A stretch of 21,863 nt of DNA from positions 1-21,863 of the IMG/VR virus record IMGVR_UViG_3300028557_002815. One strand, written 5' to 3'. The notes below the pieces were generated by a model, which saw only the letters and a program-made list of their open reading frames with translations, had not been told where the DNA came from and did no database searches. Made by a program: the position numbers and the translations under genes. Numbering within the stretch: the stretch's first letter is position 1; every line of letters starts with the position of its first letter. This stretch comes from a virus. Shown piece by piece: positions 21,001-21,863 of this stretch.

Positions 21001-21863
21001 TGGTCATGTGTCACATGCTCAGTGCCCATCGAGAACGCGTCCCAGTGTTCCTCGGGCGCGTGGAGCACAAGACTCGACAAATCAATGCTCGGGTCTTTTG
21101 CGGCAAGGTCAATCAGGTCGTGGTAGGGAAGGAGAAAGCCGTCCTTGATCTCTGGCCGGATCGAGTGATGTAGATTGCGCTCCCACAGGACGCAGCGCAT
21201 GGCATCCGACGGCGCGCCCTTCTCGTAGATGTATTCGACGGAAGGGTCGACCTTGAGAACTCGACCTACGCCGACGATGACTCGCCGTCCGTCATCCGTC
21301 AGCGGAGTGCGCTTGGCGTAGAAGAAGACAAGAGACTCCTCGGGTGTGATGGCGCCGAAGAACGTGTCGAGCATCGCGAGCTGGTTCCGGCGTTCCTGAA
21401 CCCAGAGCTTATCGAATTCGAGATCGGGCTCGAGTTCGGGTCGGAAGTCAATCTTGTAGGCCTTGGCCCGGTCAGGGATGCCGTCGTCCGAATTCTTCAT
21501 CATCCAGGCGAAAGGAACAGCCGCAGCCGAAAAGGCCACATGGTGGAAGTAGCCTTCCTGGAAATGTTTGTATCTGGGGTCGTGGCTATACGGGTGGCGG
21601 ACCCTTCTGGCATAACCGAAGGGCGCCATGAATGCTCCGCGTTCTGCGGCGCATGCCGGTAGCCGAGCGCCGTCGGGATCCCAAGCGGCCCCAGCGACGC
21701 TCGTCTCGAAATCGTCGTCCTTGGTTTCCGCCACTCTCGGCAGGATCAAGCAGGATGTGTTTCCCCGCGGATTGGCGCAGATCGTCCCGGCCCAACGGCT
21801 GTCGTGCCATGGCACTCGGATGGAAACGTGCATGGTCGGAAGCTGTCTCGCGCCTCTGATCAT
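18042..21863 (-). CDS. RecD-like SF1 helicase with C-terminal PD-(D/E)XK-type nuclease domain
   Basis: A protein of up to 1273 residues. ATG at the window edge (21863) may not be the true start; ATG 21833 (residue 11, MHVSIRVPW) looks more natural, and the frame could also extend past the edge. Parts: N-terminal segment with WHD (19-21), Cys29 and N-x-x-C (35-38); a long conserved region without recognised domain (about 75-580); helicase core with Walker A GPAGTGKT (640-647), Walker B DECSM (724-728), GDPRQLPP (753-760), IHKAQGSEF (1064-1072) and YTALTRQR (1092-1099); then a nuclease-like end with Glu1164 (SKSE), PDF (Asp1195), Glu1210 (LEHLG) and Lys1227. Such SF1B enzymes move 5' to 3' on DNA. 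It converges on the spanin genes with an 8-base gap and no visible terminator. It may be prophage cargo with a defence or recombination role, or a flanking host gene. Confidence 0.8.
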   Translation of the reverse strand: MIRGARQLPTMHVSIRVPWHDSRWAGTICANPRGNTSCLILPRVAETKDDDFETSVAGAAWDPDGARLPACAAERGAFMAPFGYARRVRHPYSHDPRYKHFQEGYFHHVAFSAAAVPFAWMMKNSDDGIPDRAKAYKIDFRPELEPDLEFDKLWVQERRNQLAMLDTFFGAITPEESLVFFYAKRTPLTDDGRRVIVGVGRVLKVDPSVEYIYEKGAPSDAMRCVLWERNLHHSIRPEIKDGFLLPYHDLIDLAAKDPSIDLSSLVLHAPEEHWDAFSMGTEHVTHDQAITVLLACASLLERLEKVVPGNWSAARGWVDTQLNRIWRLRGAFPGLGSALTAFGLTHGTLVAHAIGQQLHADGSQEVRDPWPLVEKVLHEPTLLAPDLAATIGSTAAKLWGSLKPERRALLKLLARFEITADQATRWFVTEERKRAAITASDAEILANPYLCFEDDRGRIDPISAAVIDRGLFPDATVATAAPVPDPSRCAEAIDPRRGRALVITTLDRAAGEGHTLLPQSWLVQRVRDLDISPQCAIGADWIEAFGTFLKARIAVARMADGTPAWQLQEYAESRDLISARVKRRLAGKRHAGEHDWRALIDRQLPPFEAASDPETEELARLEKAKALEEIYRSRFSVLIGPAGTGKTSLLTALLSLPSVAAGGVLLLAPTGKARVQMQKRANNAQAYTLAQFLLALERYDPLTGAYRVTDDANRERGFKTVVIDECSMLTEDQLAATLDAIETTAVERLILVGDPRQLPPIGAGRPFVDIVRYLNDAAATAASTAPLGYAELKIVRRQTEQSVAAGQPPGARDDIILSRWFGGEATDPGADEAWDRLASGKSIGIRAVRWEGDTDLQTKLLAEIKAATRSISQKQGFDDERDEATFEISLGGRPFNEIVYFNPSRPEKDASGVESRRGGGADAEAWQILSPVRAGETGVDGLNRWLQKSFRRQARAWAEPEKYWERKTCKPLGAQGVLYGDKVINVANARRYDVYPKMEKGYLANGEIGIVVGQFKGSSWKPKGLPWKLEVEFSSQLGFKFGFGGNDFGDEGEAPLELAYALTIHKAQGSEFGMTFIVIPNPCRLLSRELLYTALTRQREQVVLFHQGDLRALLKLSLSEHSETARRLTNLFSDPKPVEHVGAFLEEGLIHRTTRGELVRSKSEVIIANLLQALGITYAYEQPFTGQDGSVRYPDFTIEDAETGRRVFLEHLGLLSEPAYRRRWLAKLDWYRSQGVLPEDEGEGDAGILVTTTEDQGIDSAGIEQKLRALLGL

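Noticed and set aside
1-21863. CRISPR arrays, tRNA or rRNA genes, insertion sequences
   Set aside because: No regularly spaced repeats, tRNA-like cloverleaf, rRNA sequence or transposase was seen on either strand.

Overview
The window is a high-G+C (roughly two-thirds by eye) stretch of alphaproteobacterial DNA. It carries the tail and lysis half of an integrated siphophage-type prophage, followed at the right end by one very large gene on the opposite strand. Two things suggest a Rhizobiales (Hyphomicrobiales) host: the tail-tip genes follow the order of the Rhodobacter gene transfer agent (GTA) and its relatives, and a spacer at about 8336-8379 resembles a dispersed palindromic repeat I remember from Rhizobiales genomes. 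No integrase, att site, capsid, portal or terminase gene lies in the window, so both prophage ends are unproven.

Layout, left to right. 60-1459: neck and tail-completion genes (head-tail joining protein, DUF6441/gp10-like protein, tail terminator). 1557-2804: tail tube protein with an inserted extra domain. 2827-3521: tail assembly chaperones G and G-T, the second made by a predicted -1 ribosomal frameshift at an A_AAA_AAC site followed by a stem-loop. 3534-6890: tape measure protein. 6901-13283: tail-tip module in GTA order (DUF2460 distal tail protein, DUF2163 hub with four Fe-S-type cysteines, NlpC/P60 peptidase, a 210-residue glycine-zipper protein, then the 1273-residue 'megatron'). The 210-residue protein is a stand-alone copy of the megatron N-terminus. 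13349-16287: DUF2793 protein and a 736-residue beta-rich fibre-like protein. 16435-18033: lysis region (membrane/coiled-coil protein, Cys-His-Asn endolysin candidate, small holin-like protein, overlapping Rz/Rz1-type spanins).

All genes from 60 to 18033 are on the plus strand, mostly with overlaps or short gaps, as expected of one late operon. Its products would build the tail (tube polymerised around the tape measure with chaperone help), the adsorption and wall-penetrating tip, and the three-step Gram-negative lysis machinery. Two hairpins (16374-16410 and 16812-16834) may adjust expression between the fibre and lysis genes.

At 18042-21863 on the minus strand, converging on the spanins with an 8-base gap, is a RecD-like SF1 helicase of at least 1263 residues. 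It has all the main helicase motifs, a C-terminal PD-(D/E)XK-like nuclease segment and an uncharacterised N-terminal region. It is lower in G+C than the phage genes in the stretch I counted and sits where prophages often carry cargo. It is the best candidate here for an undescribed (possibly anti-phage) system, but that function is inference.
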